The translations under genes were made by a program, and so were the position numbers. A DNA stretch of 22,671 nt from Myxococcales bacterium (GTDB lineage: Bacteria; Myxococcota; Polyangia; Polyangiales; Polyangiaceae): contig PLXW01000093.1 in assembly GCA_003151595.1 (NCBI GenBank), positions 1 to 22,671 on the forward strand, read 5' to 3'. Of the stretch, positions 15,357 through 22,671 are shown piece after piece. Under the pieces are notes generated by a model. The model saw only the letters and a program-made list of their open reading frames with translations. It did not search any database and was not told the origin of the DNA. How positions within the stretch are numbered: the stretch's first letter is position 1; the number at the start of each line of letters is the position of its first letter.

Positions 15357-17347
15357 GGGCGCGCGCTTGCACCTGGACGATCGCGCTGGCGATCGGGGCC
15401 TCGGCGGCGACCGACGCGTGCTCGTCGTCGCAAGGCGCGACCGGGAGCGTGTCGGAGCACTCGTCGAGCATCGCCGTGAGCTTCGACGCGAAGACCGTGT
15501 ACGTCGTGAACGCCGACGCCGACTCGGTGTCGTTCCTCGACGCGCGCGGGAAGAAGCTGACGCGCGAAGTGCTCCTGGCGAAGACGGCGCCAGCGGTCGA
15601 TGCGGCGGGGCGCTTCGAGCCCGCGGTGAGCCCGCGCGCGCTGGCGCTGGGGCCGAACGGGAAGACGCTGTACGTGACGGGCGAGCGATCGGGCGAGGTG
15701 TTCGCGATCGACGCCGCGAGCGGCGCGGTGCTTCACCGGGCGAAGGTGTGCGCCGAGCCGGTGGGCGTGCTGGCGTCGCCCGATGGCGCGTCGGTGTTCG
15801 TGGCCTGCTCGCAGGACGACATGGTCGCGGAGCTCGACGCGACGTCGCTGGCGAAGAAGACGACGACGGCCACGGATCGAAAACCGTGGGGGCTCGGGTT
15901 CAGCGCTGACCACGCGCAGATCTACGTGACCCATCTGCTGGGCCCGGGCGTGACGGTGCTCAGCGCGTCGTCGCTGGCGATCGCGGATCGATGGGCCATG
16001 CCCGACGGACCGCCGCAGAGCGATCCGGGCGACACGTCGGGTGCCGAGGACGCGCTCCTTCCGCACGGGCCTTCGCGCGGGATCTACGACGTGCTCGCGC
16101 GGCCTGGCTCACGCGAAGTGTGGGTCGCGCACATGATGCTGGGGATCGACACGCCGCAGCCGGCGCTCGTCTTCAACATGACGGCGTTCTCGGCGCTGTC
16201 GCTGATCGACGATCAGGGGAAATCGCTGGCGCGCCTCAGCGTGACCGCGGTCCCGGGTGACGGCGGCGCGTTCGGCGACGTGACCTCGGGGCCGCGCGCG
16301 ATGGCGTTCTCCGCGGACGGGAAGCTCGCGTTCGTGGTCGATACGGCGAGCGAAGACGTGCTGGTCGTCGATGCCGACGCGCGCTTCGAGTCGTCGCTGG
16401 TGCGTCCGCTGCCGGGGCATCAGCCCGAGGGGATCGCGGTGGCGAGCGACGGGCATCTCTATGTCGACGAGCGCAACACGAGCGACGTCGCGGTGCTCGA
16501 CTTCACGTCGGGAGACGCGGGGCCGACGTTGAGCGCGGAGAGCGGGACGATCGCGCGGCTCGCGCACGCCGATCCGATGCCGAGCGCGATGCGCCTCGGG
16601 CAGCATCTCTTCAACTCCGCCGACAGCGACGAGCTCCCGCTCACGCAAGACCACTGGGTCGCGTGCACGACCTGTCACGTCGAAGCGCGGAGCGACGCCG
16701 TCACGTGGCTCTTCGCGCAAGGCCCGCGCGACACGCCCTCGAACGCCGGCGGCATGTTGCAGACCGGGTTTCTCTTTCGCCAGGCCGCGCGCAACAAGGT
16801 GCAGGACTACTGGGAGACGATCGACATCGAACAAGGGGGACACTTCCCCGACCCCACGAGCGCCGCGTCGGTGCCGGCGCTCGCTTCGGATCTCGACGCG
16901 CTCGAGACGTACGTCGACTACGCCATTCCGCTTCCGGTTCCGCCGAGCACGCTCGACCCGGCGGAGGTCGCCAATGGGAGCGCGCTCTTCCAGAAGCTCG
17001 GTTGCAGTGGCTGTCACTCCGGGCCGGCGTTCACGGATTCGGGTGAGGGGAATCCCACGCTCGATCTGACCGTGATGCCGAAGATGCACGACGTGGGGAC
17101 GTGGGTGAGCACCGGGGCCTACCCCGACGTGGCCGTGCCCGATCAGATCGGCGACCCGCGGCCCGCGGGTATGTTCGACACGCCGAGCCTCCGCGGCATC
17201 TCGGACAGCGCTCCCTACTTGCACGACGGACGCGCGGCGACGCTCTTCGACGTCTTCACGATGGCGCCGAAGATGGTGGGGCCAGAAGCCGCGGCGCTCT
17301 CGCAGAGCGACAAGGCTGCGCTCGTCGCGTACCTGCGATCGCTCTGA
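15353..17347 (+). CDS. YVTN beta-propeller fused to a di-haem cytochrome c peroxidase/MauG-like domain
   Basis: The 664-residue protein starts at GTG 15353 (GTGA overlap). Its N-terminal signal region ends near ATDACSSS, with only a weak lipobox. Residues 45-400 form a propeller built of repeats such as DAKTVYVVNADADSVSFLD, NGKTLYVTGERSGEVFAID, DGASVFVACSQDDMVAELD and DGKLAFVVDTASEDVLVVD. The C-terminal third has two c-haem sites, CTTCH (438-442) and CSGCH (551-555), and the family signature FDTPSLRGISDSAPYLHDGR. It belongs to the cytochrome c peroxidase/MauG/MbnH superfamily, which reduces peroxide or oxidises a partner protein. Propeller-peroxidase fusions are known in myxobacteria. It is the last gene of the module, followed by tandem repeats and the second palindromic element. 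It is periplasmic or surface located. Confidence 0.92.
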   Translation: MRARACTWTIALAIGASAATDACSSSQGATGSVSEHSSSIAVSFDAKTVYVVNADADSVSFLDARGKKLTREVLLAKTAPAVDAAGRFEPAVSPRALALGPNGKTLYVTGERSGEVFAIDAASGAVLHRAKVCAEPVGVLASPDGASVFVACSQDDMVAELDATSLAKKTTTATDRKPWGLGFSADHAQIYVTHLLGPGVTVLSASSLAIADRWAMPDGPPQSDPGDTSGAEDALLPHGPSRGIYDVLARPGSREVWVAHMMLGIDTPQPALVFNMTAFSALSLIDDQGKSLARLSVTAVPGDGGAFGDVTSGPRAMAFSADGKLAFVVDTASEDVLVVDADARFESSLVRPLPGHQPEGIAVASDGHLYVDERNTSDVAVLDFTSGDAGPTLSAESGTIARLAHADPMPSAMRLGQHLFNSADSDELPLTQDHWVACTTCHVEARSDAVTWLFAQGPRDTPSNAGGMLQTGFLFRQAARNKVQDYWETIDIEQGGHFPDPTSAASVPALASDLDALETYVDYAIPLPVPPSTLDPAEVANGSALFQKLGCSGCHSGPAFTDSGEGNPTLDLTVMPKMHDVGTWVSTGAYPDVAVPDQIGDPRPAGMFDTPSLRGISDSAPYLHDGRAATLFDVFTMAPKMVGPEAAALSQSDKAALVAYLRSL

Positions 17348-17354
17348 CAGCGAT

Positions 17355-17447
17355 TTTTGGCCGGCGACTTTTGGCCGGCGACTCTCGGCCGGCGACTCTC
17401 GGCCGGCGACTTTTGGCCGGCGACTTTTGGCCGGCGACTCTCGGCCC
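17355..17447 (+). repeat. 14-bp tandem repeat, six and a half copies in two variants
   Basis: Units 1, 2, 5 and 6 read TTTTGGCCGGCGAC. Units 3 and 4 read TCTCGGCCGGCGAC. A seventh partial unit begins TCTCGGCC at 17439. The period is exactly 14, not a multiple of three, so this is not a coding repeat. Each unit carries the palindrome GCCGGC. It begins 8 bp after the stop of the di-haem gene. Confidence 0.9.
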
Positions 17448-17456
17448 AGGCCCATT

Positions 17457-17567
17457 CCCGCACGAGCCCTCACCCCCGGCCCCTCTCCCGCAAGGGGAGA
17501 GGGGAGGAGAGCGAGCACAGCGTGCTCCCCCTCTCCCCTCGCGGGAGAGAGGGCTGGGGGGTGAGGG
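17457..17567 (+). repeat. Palindromic intergenic repeat element, copy 2
   Basis: This is the same element as at 11070-11179, in the same orientation, starting CCCGCACGAGCCCTCAC and ending GGGGGGTGAGGG. The arms CCCCTCTCCCGCAAGG and CCTCGCGGGAGAGAGG pair, and the loop here is CGAGCACAGCGTG. A strong hairpin after the cytochrome operon may stabilise or end its transcript. Confidence 0.85.
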
Positions 17568-17650
17568 ACGCGCGTAGAAGAGCGATCACCTACATGGACC
17601 GATCGCGGGATCAGCGGTATCGTTCTGCGCGCGCGATTCACCAAAGCCCT

Positions 17651-17668
17651 TGATTTAGGGGCAAATCA
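17651..17668. promoter_or_regulatory. Perfect 6-bp inverted repeat, possible operator
   Basis: TGATTT (17651-17656) and AAATCA (17663-17668) are separated by AGGGGC, in the spacer before the von Willebrand lipoprotein gene. It is AT-rich in a GC-rich genome, which is unusual. No promoter hexamers are confidently placed next to it. Confidence 0.3.
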
Positions 17669-17853
17669 CGACGCGGCTGGACAGGGCAGCGCACGATCGC
17701 CGAGATCGCACAACGTGACTGTTTCTTTCTGGCTCTCTTGGAATCGAGCTTTCCTCCTTCACGAAGAATGATTTCTGGATGACGGTTCCACGGTGGGCCG
17801 GCCATCGGCTGATAAGACTCGGACTGTCGCTGCCCCTACCTCGGGAGATCGCA

Positions 17854-20331
17854 ATGCATTCACGCTTGCTCCGCTGCACCCTGGCGAGCCTCACGCTCGT
17901 CGCATCGACCGGCGCTCTGGCATCCGGATGCCTCAGTCGTCCGGTGGTGCCCGGTGAGCCGGTCACGAAGACGAACTTCACGACGAACATCCAGGAGCAG
18001 GCGGTCGACAAGCTCGACATCTTGTTCTCGATCGACAACTCGGCGTCGATGGGCGACAAGCAGCTGTTTCTCGAGGGCGCGATCCCGGACTTGATCAACC
18101 GGCTCGTGTCGCCGTACTGCCTCGACGCCACGGGCGCCGTGCAGGGGCCATCGACGAACATCCCCACTCCCGGGACATGCCCGAACGGCCAGACCGTCGA
18201 GTTCCCGCCGGTGCACGACATGCACATCGGCATCGTGAGCTCGTCGCTCGGGCCGCGCCTCGGCGACGTGCCGAAGGGGGTCGCCGGAGCCGCGTGCCTC
18301 GCGACCGGCACCGTGACGATCGGCACGACGCAGTACCCCGAGCACAACGACGACGCCGCGCACTTGCTCAATCGCTCGACGCTCCCCGGCGCGGCGACAC
18401 CTGCCGAGACGGCGCTCGCCGATGCCGCGGGCGGATTCCTCGCCTGGTTCCCGACCGTGGACGCGAACAAGGGGAAGCCCGGCCCCGTCGGCGGCAGCGC
18501 GGCGATCGTCGGACCCGACTCGACGCAGCTCGTGAGCGACTTCCAGGATCTCGTCATCGGCGTTCACCAGTACGGGTGCGGCATCGAGTCGCAGCTCGAG
18601 AACTGGTACCGCTTCCTGATTCAGCCCGACCCGTACGCGACGCTCGGAACGCACAACAACGCGCAGAACCAGCCGATCGCGAACTGGGTTGGCGTCGACA
18701 CGGTGATCCTCCAGCAGCGAAAGGACTTCCTCCGTCCCGACTCGCTCGTCGCCATCATCGTCCTCACCGACGAGAACGACTCCGAGATCGACGTGCGCTC
18801 GCTCGCCGGGCAGGGCTACCTGTTCATGAGCACGGCGTTTCCGCCTCCGCACGGGACGGCAGCCTGCGACTCGAATCCCGGCGATTCCGCCTGCCAGTCG
18901 TGCGGCAGCGCGACGGCCAGCGACCCGAGCTGCAAGCTCGCGAACAATCCGTACACGGCCTCGACGGACTGGGGCTTCGACTTGAACCTTCGCCACGTGC
19001 ACATGAAGGCGAAGTACGGCCTCGATCCGCAGTTCCCGGTCGAGCGCTACACGACCGGCCTCTCGTCGCTCACGGTCCCGGATCGGACCGGTGAGTACCC
19101 GAGCGACGCGAAGGGGAACGTTGCGTCGAGCTACCAGGGGCAGAACGACTGCTCGAATCCGCTCTTCGCCGGTGTGCTCCCCGATCCGTCGAAGCTGTCG
19201 CCGGGGATCGCGACCGCGACCACGATCGCACCCGCCGACGCGACGCTGCTCTGCAAGCTCCCCGCGGGGCAGCGCGCGAAGAACCTCGTCTTCTACGCCA
19301 TCATCGGCGGCGTGCCGCACGAGCTGCTGCACTTCGATCCGAACAGCCCGACCGCCAGTCAGCTGTCGGACGCCGACTGGGTGAAGATCCTCGGCAACGA
19401 TCCGGAGAAGTACGACTACGGCGGGATCGACCCGCACATGATCGAGTCGTACGCGCCGCGCGCCGGGCTCTCGGCTCCGGGCTCTGCGAATACGGCGGAT
19501 CCGATCAACGGGCGCGAGTGGATCACGAACCAGGGGCCGCACACCGACCTCAACGTCGACCGCGAGTACGCCTGCATCTTCCCGCTGGACCAGCCGCGTG
19601 ACTGCACCAACCCCGACAACAAGCTGGCGTGCGACTGCACGGCCGCGCCGGGCGTGCTCACTCACGACCAGACGTCGCCGGTGTGCGATCCGACGACGGT
19701 CACGCAGCAGGACTACGCGAAGGCGTACCCCACGATCCGTGAGCTGCTCGTCGCGCACAAGATGGGCGATCAGGGGATCGCTTCGTCGATCTGCCCGATT
19801 CATGTCACGGACAACGCGGCCAAGACGGATCCGCTGTACGGGTATCGTCCGGCCGTCGCGAGCATCGTGAACCGTTTGAAGAACGCGCTCACGAACCAGT
19901 GCTTGCCGCAGAAGCTCACGCCGGATTCGACGGGCGCAGTGCCTTGTTTGATCCTGGCGACGCTGGCGCTGCCGGGGGACGAGTCGGCGTGCACTGCGCC
20001 GGGCGTGAGCGGACTGACGGTTCCCGATGCGACGGTGCTCGCACAGTTCAGGAAGACCGAAGAAGCCGACTACCAGGCGAACGGAGGGGCCGCCGCAGGG
20101 CTTCCCGATCCGAACACGCTGCCGGTTTGCCAGGTGACGCAGATCCTCGAGCAGGGCGGGGCATCCTGCAAGGCGTCAACGACCCAATCTGGCTGGTGCT
20201 ACGTCGAAGGCGCTGCGGCCGGGACGTGCTCGCAAGCCATCCTGTTCACGACGGGAGCGCCCCCGACCGGATCGAAGATCAGCCTTCAGTGCATCGAAGA
20301 GTCCACCGCGGGTGGCGACGGCGGGCAGTGA
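17854..20331 (+). CDS. Large lipoprotein with von Willebrand factor A-like domain
   Basis: The 825-residue product starts at ATG 17854, with CGGGAG about 7 nt upstream; the frame open to 17779 is ignored because the signal peptide begins here. The signal MHSRLLRCTLASLTLVASTG runs to lipobox LASGC (Cys26). The MIDAS-type metal site is DILFSIDNSASMG (Asp61, Ser63, Ser65), with a later acidic loop IIVLTDENDSEID (Asp306). The domain is interrupted by long inserts, and the C-terminal half has several Cys pairs (CDCTAAPGVLTHDQTSPVC, TSGWCYVEG-like segments) and an Asp/Gly tail. Proteins opening with 'DILF-x-IDNS-x-SM' are a common surface lipoprotein type in Polyangia, presumably adhesion or ligand binding. 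No partner gene is adjacent. It is followed by a strong terminator. Confidence 0.88.
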   Translation: MHSRLLRCTLASLTLVASTGALASGCLSRPVVPGEPVTKTNFTTNIQEQAVDKLDILFSIDNSASMGDKQLFLEGAIPDLINRLVSPYCLDATGAVQGPSTNIPTPGTCPNGQTVEFPPVHDMHIGIVSSSLGPRLGDVPKGVAGAACLATGTVTIGTTQYPEHNDDAAHLLNRSTLPGAATPAETALADAAGGFLAWFPTVDANKGKPGPVGGSAAIVGPDSTQLVSDFQDLVIGVHQYGCGIESQLENWYRFLIQPDPYATLGTHNNAQNQPIANWVGVDTVILQQRKDFLRPDSLVAIIVLTDENDSEIDVRSLAGQGYLFMSTAFPPPHGTAACDSNPGDSACQSCGSATASDPSCKLANNPYTASTDWGFDLNLRHVHMKAKYGLDPQFPVERYTTGLSSLTVPDRTGEYPSDAKGNVASSYQGQNDCSNPLFAGVLPDPSKLSPGIATATTIAPADATLLCKLPAGQRAKNLVFYAIIGGVPHELLHFDPNSPTASQLSDADWVKILGNDPEKYDYGGIDPHMIESYAPRAGLSAPGSANTADPINGREWITNQGPHTDLNVDREYACIFPLDQPRDCTNPDNKLACDCTAAPGVLTHDQTSPVCDPTTVTQQDYAKAYPTIRELLVAHKMGDQGIASSICPIHVTDNAAKTDPLYGYRPAVASIVNRLKNALTNQCLPQKLTPDSTGAVPCLILATLALPGDESACTAPGVSGLTVPDATVLAQFRKTEEADYQANGGAAAGLPDPNTLPVCQVTQILEQGGASCKASTTQSGWCYVEGAAAGTCSQAILFTTGAPPTGSKISLQCIEESTAGGDGGQ

Positions 20332-20381
20332 GCTGACGCACGCGATCGCGACGCGCGTGTGAGCGCGCGCGAGGTGAGAGA

Positions 20382-20414
20382 GAGGCGCGATCGCGAGAGC
20401 GGTCGCGCCTCTTT
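20382..20414 (+). terminator. Rho-independent terminator after the vWA lipoprotein
   Basis: GAGGCGCGATCGC (20382-20394) pairs with GCGGTCGCGCCTC (20399-20411) over 13 positions with one G-T wobble. The loop is GAGA, and TTT followed by CGATTT comes directly after. It lies 51 bp beyond the lipoprotein stop. Confidence 0.8.
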
Positions 20415-20532
20415 CGATTTGTGACTGCGCGTGCTGGACGCGCGCGCAGCGAGCTGGCGCGGTCGGAGCCGCTCCGCATCGAAGGCCTCGGGAAGGAAAG
20501 CACGCGCCCCCTTCGTTCGATCTGAACTTCCG

Positions 20533-20577
20533 ACGACTTACGGCGTAAGGGCTGCGCCCTGTCGCGTCTTATGTCGT
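20533..20577. promoter_or_regulatory. Nested small inverted repeats upstream of the sigma-like gene
   Basis: CTTACGGCGTAAG (20537-20549) and AGGGCTGCGCCCT (20548-20560) are perfect inverted repeats with 3-nt centres that share two bases. Outside them lie ACGAC (20533-20537) and GTCGT (20573-20577). This may be an operator or an RNA structure in the leader of the cassette. The function is unknown. Confidence 0.35.
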
Positions 20578-20673
20578 GTCGCCGCGCGCAGCTGGAGGGA
20601 GAATACCCACCGCGCTGGACACGCGCCATTCGGGCCTTGCCCCCACGCCCGACCTCGTCTACTCGCCTCCGCC

Positions 20674-21351
20674 GTGCCCCCGTCCACGCCCGCCATCGAC
20701 GCCATCCTGGCCGCACAGGATTGGGCCGACCTCTCCGGTCGGCTCACCAAGTACGCCCACGTCCGTCTTCGAAAGACGTCGTGGCACACGGCGGAGGAGA
20801 TCGCGCAGCAGGCCATCGTCCAGCTCCTCGATCCGGCGTATGCGACGTGGGATCGCGACCGGCACCCGGACCTCTTCGACTGCCTCGGATCGATCGTGAA
20901 CGGGCTCGTGGCGAATCACTCCCGACGCGCGAGCCGCCGGGGCGCGCACGTCACGCTTCGGGACGACGATCCCACGCACGACGACGAGCAGGAGCCGATT
21001 CAAGAGGAGAGCCTCCCCGCGAAAGGAGCGGAGGAGGAGCCGGAGGAGCTTCCGCCCGCGCCCGTCGACGACGCCCACCACCTCGTCGATGCGCGCTCTC
21101 CGGAAGATCTGGTCACGCGCGCGTCCGCCCAGGCCCGCCGTGACGAGGCGGCGATGGCGATGCTGCGCGCGAGCTTCGACGGAGACAGCCTGTGCCTCGC
21201 GCTCCTCGACCGCATGAAGGGCGATAGCAGCCCGGCGGCGGACGCCGAGGCGCTCGGAGTGCCGGTCGCCGAGATCTATGAAGCCAAGCGCCGTTTGATG
21301 CGTCACGCTCAACGAATCGCGCGCGACCTCGCTGGCGGAGGCGAGTCATGA
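20674..21351 (+). CDS. Sigma-70-like (ECF-type) factor with acidic linker
   Basis: The 225-residue product starts at GTG 20674, without a visible Shine-Dalgarno sequence. Residues 15-85 resemble sigma region 2: RLTKYAHVRLRK, AEEIAQQAIVQLLDPAYATWD and LFDCLGSIVNGLVANHSRRASRR. Residues 97-137 are a very acidic linker (DDDPTHDDEQEP … EEEPEELPPAP). The C-terminal part (145-220) resembles region 4: LLDRMKGDSSPAADAEALGVPVAEIYEAKRRLMRH. It would direct RNA polymerase to specific promoters, although a sigma-like DNA-binding regulator without polymerase binding is also possible. The stop overlaps the next ATG (ATGA, 21348-21351), so it is encoded as a unit with the two following genes. Confidence 0.7.
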   Translation: MPPSTPAIDAILAAQDWADLSGRLTKYAHVRLRKTSWHTAEEIAQQAIVQLLDPAYATWDRDRHPDLFDCLGSIVNGLVANHSRRASRRGAHVTLRDDDPTHDDEQEPIQEESLPAKGAEEEPEELPPAPVDDAHHLVDARSPEDLVTRASAQARRDEAAMAMLRASFDGDSLCLALLDRMKGDSSPAADAEALGVPVAEIYEAKRRLMRHAQRIARDLAGGGES

Positions 21352-21797
21352 TGAGCACGAAGAAGCCCCGTACCGACGCCGAGATCCTCGACCAGCTCCA
21401 GGCCGACGCGGAGCTCGAACGCATCAAGCGTCTGACGCCCGCCGAGGTCTCCGCCGAGATCCGCGCTGCGGGCGGGGACCCGGAGGCCATCGGCGCCCGC
21501 GGTGCGGCGCTCGCGGCGAGGCTCCTCGCTGAACGCGGCCTCGATTGGAAGACGCGCGCGAACGCTCGGAAGGGGGCGATGGCTCGGAGCGTGGGGGAGT
21601 GGCCGAGCTTCAAGGCGCTCTCTCGTACCGAGCTCCTCGCGCGGATTCACACGGCGCGCGCCGATGCGCGGTTCGCGGCGCCGGTCGTCGCGGCGTTCCG
21701 GAAGCGCGGCGACGAAGACGTGAGCGACGACGAGCTGCGCGCGCTCCTCGAAGAGATCGAAGTGCTGCGCCGTCTCCACGCGCCCGACGACGAATGA
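21348..21797 (+). CDS. Small charged helical protein of the sigma/ImmA cassette
   Basis: The 149-residue soluble protein starts at ATG 21348 (ATGATG, overlapping the previous stop). It is helical and charged throughout: DAEILDQLQADAELERIKRL (residues 10-29), PAEVSAEIRAAGGDPEAIG, GAALAARLLAERGLDWKTRA and a C-terminal segment DDELRALLEEIEVLRRL (127-143). There is no signal or membrane segment. I do not recognise a named family, but proteins with an 'SDEELRALLE' end are, from memory, common next to ImmA/IrrE peptidases. Sandwiched between a sigma-like factor and a metallopeptidase with ATGA overlaps on both sides, it is a candidate inhibitor of the first and substrate of the second. This is inference. 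Confidence 0.75.
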   Translation: MMSTKKPRTDAEILDQLQADAELERIKRLTPAEVSAEIRAAGGDPEAIGARGAALAARLLAERGLDWKTRANARKGAMARSVGEWPSFKALSRTELLARIHTARADARFAAPVVAAFRKRGDEDVSDDELRALLEEIEVLRRLHAPDDE

Positions 21798-22576
21798 AGC
21801 GCCACCGCGCTCCTCTCGCGCTCCCCGCGCAAGCCGCGCGCGACGTCCTGGGGCTGCGCGGCATCGGCGCGCCCGACGAGATCGATCTCGAGGCGCTCAT
21901 CGCCGATTTTCGGATCACGCTCCGGCGCGACGCGATCGGCTACGCCGAGGGGCGCCTGGTTCGATGCGGGCGGCGCGGCGTGATGACGATCGACGAGTTG
22001 GCGTTCCTGAGCGAGAAGTGGCGTTTCGTCTTGGCGCACGAGCTGGGGCACTTCCTTCTTCACGAGCATCGACTGGACCTGTCGTGCTTCCCGAAGCGGT
22101 CGGCGACACGCGACGAGAAGAGCCGGAGCTTTCTCGACGAGGAAGCCGCGAGCAGCTTCGCGAGCGTGCTGCTCATGCCGGACGAGATGGTGAAGGCGCG
22201 TTACGAGCGCGCCGAGTCGCCTATGGATCGCGCGCGCCGGCTGGCGTCGACGTTCGGTGTGTCGCTCCCGACGGCGGCGCTGCGTGTGCTCGATTTCACC
22301 GACGAGCCGTGCGCTGTGGCGTACGTGGAGCGGGGCGTCGTAGCGTGGTGCACGGCGAAGCGGGCGTTCGGAGTGACCGTTCCGAAGCGCGCCGAGCTGC
22401 GTGATTGCGGCGACGTGGGGGGAGCGGCGCGCGTCGTAGGCGCGGGGGCGTGGGGTCGCGCGGTCGCGGGGGTCGAGCGGGTATGCGAGCAGTCGGTGGC
22501 GCTCGCGCCGTTCGACGCGAGCGTGACGATGCTTTGGCATGAGGCGGCGAGAGGCGTGGGGGAAGTCGCGGTGTGA
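21794..22576 (+). CDS. ImmA/IrrE-family metallopeptidase
   Basis: The 260-residue protein starts at ATG 21794 (ATGA overlap). The zinc site HELGH (His82, Glu83, His86) lies in FVLAHELGHFLLHEH, and the third-ligand region FLDEEAASSFASVLLMPDEM (113-132, Glu116 or Glu117) has the pattern typical of the family. DEIDLEALIADFRITLRR (28-45) is the usual N-terminal segment. From about residue 150 comes the helical domain that follows the peptidase in IrrE-like proteins (DRARRLASTFGVSLPTAALRVL), then a C-terminal part with VAYVERGVVAWC. Relatives cleave repressors: ImmA cuts ImmR in ICEBs1 and IrrE cuts DdrO in Deinococcus. Here the likely target is a neighbouring protein in the same operon. Confidence 0.92.
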   Translation: MKRHRAPLALPAQAARDVLGLRGIGAPDEIDLEALIADFRITLRRDAIGYAEGRLVRCGRRGVMTIDELAFLSEKWRFVLAHELGHFLLHEHRLDLSCFPKRSATRDEKSRSFLDEEAASSFASVLLMPDEMVKARYERAESPMDRARRLASTFGVSLPTAALRVLDFTDEPCAVAYVERGVVAWCTAKRAFGVTVPKRAELRDCGDVGGAARVVGAGAWGRAVAGVERVCEQSVALAPFDASVTMLWHEAARGVGEVAV

Positions 22577-22671
22577 GCGTTCGCGTCGGCGTTCGCGTTC
22601 GCGGGGAGAGAGAAAAACTCGGGGCTCTCTCTCGGGACTGACGAGCTTGCCCGGGTGCTCGGGCGCATCAA

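Larger units (their letters stand above)
17348..17853. other. Non-coding spacer of about 500 bp after the cytochrome operon
   Basis: This gap holds the 14-bp tandem repeat (17355-17447), palindromic repeat copy 2 (17457-17567), an inverted repeat TGATTT/AAATCA (17651-17668) and a comparatively AT-richer stretch (about 17715-17778) before the lipoprotein gene. No convincing coding frame, RNA gene or clear -35/-10 pair was found. The in-frame extension of the next gene back to 17779 looks non-coding. Confidence 0.6.
20332..20673. other. Non-coding spacer of about 340 bp before the sigma-like cassette
   Basis: It holds the terminator at 20382-20414 and a cluster of small inverted repeats at 20533-20577. 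The frame of the sigma-like gene is open back to 20431, but the upstream part is Arg/Ser-rich with no family resemblance, so it is read as untranslated. Confidence 0.55.

Noticed and set aside
17355..17447. CRISPR-like array
   Set aside because: Units are only 14 bp and directly adjacent, without spacers, and no cas gene is present.
22577..22671. GAGAGAG/CTCTCTC hairpin and possible minus-strand gene end at the right edge
   Set aside because: The loop is long and no T-run follows. The minus frames here continue as shadows of the metallopeptidase gene, so neither is supported.

Overview
The window is high-GC DNA with dense, mostly overlapping genes. Many secreted lipoproteins carry Asp-Ala-Gly (DAG) runs and Cys-rich tails, and several are fused to c-type cytochromes or beta-propellers. 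Together with frequent GTG starts and few clear Shine-Dalgarno sites, this points to a myxobacterium-like organism, probably a Polyangia/Sorangiineae relative in the Myxococcota. This is judged from protein style only; there is no rRNA gene in the window.

Layout. (a) 1-307: 5' part of a minus-strand membrane protein of the type that accompanies succinate dehydrogenase genes. (b) 432-1220: an outer-membrane barrel-like protein. (c) 1229-2997: a decayed VOC/ArsR/SRPBCC operon with an operator-like double palindrome, a leftover MFS C-terminus and a broken SRPBCC gene. (d) 3009-4487: a GH5 enzyme of the endoglycosylceramidase type. (e) 4494-6339: four small surface or membrane proteins (a GYPQ-repeat lipoprotein, a two-helix membrane protein and two Cys-rich DAG lipoproteins). 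(f) 6467-9747: a MacAB-like tripartite ABC efflux operon without its TolC. (g) 9755-10486: an unrecognised lipoprotein on the minus strand. (h) 10585-17347: bacterioferritin, a repeat hairpin, a Fur-box promoter, bacterioferritin-associated ferredoxin, then four tightly coupled genes: a P460-like cytochrome lipoprotein, a barrel-like outer-membrane protein, a 789-residue lipoprotein, and a beta-propeller/di-haem peroxidase fusion. (i) 17348-17853: non-coding DNA with a 14-bp tandem repeat and a second copy of the repeat hairpin. (j) 17854-20331: a large von Willebrand A lipoprotein, followed by a strong terminator. (k) 20674-22576: a three-gene overlapping cassette with a sigma-70-like protein, a small charged protein and an ImmA/IrrE metallopeptidase.

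The two stretches most worth attention are the block at 11235-17347 and the cassette at 20674-22576. In the first, a near-consensus Fur-box promoter lies just upstream of bfd, which is followed after only 18 bp by the cytochrome module. The ~100-bp palindromic repeat flanks the block in the same orientation on both sides. The second has the layout expected of a metalloprotease-controlled transcription switch. Everything about partners and regulation is inferred from sequence and spacing.
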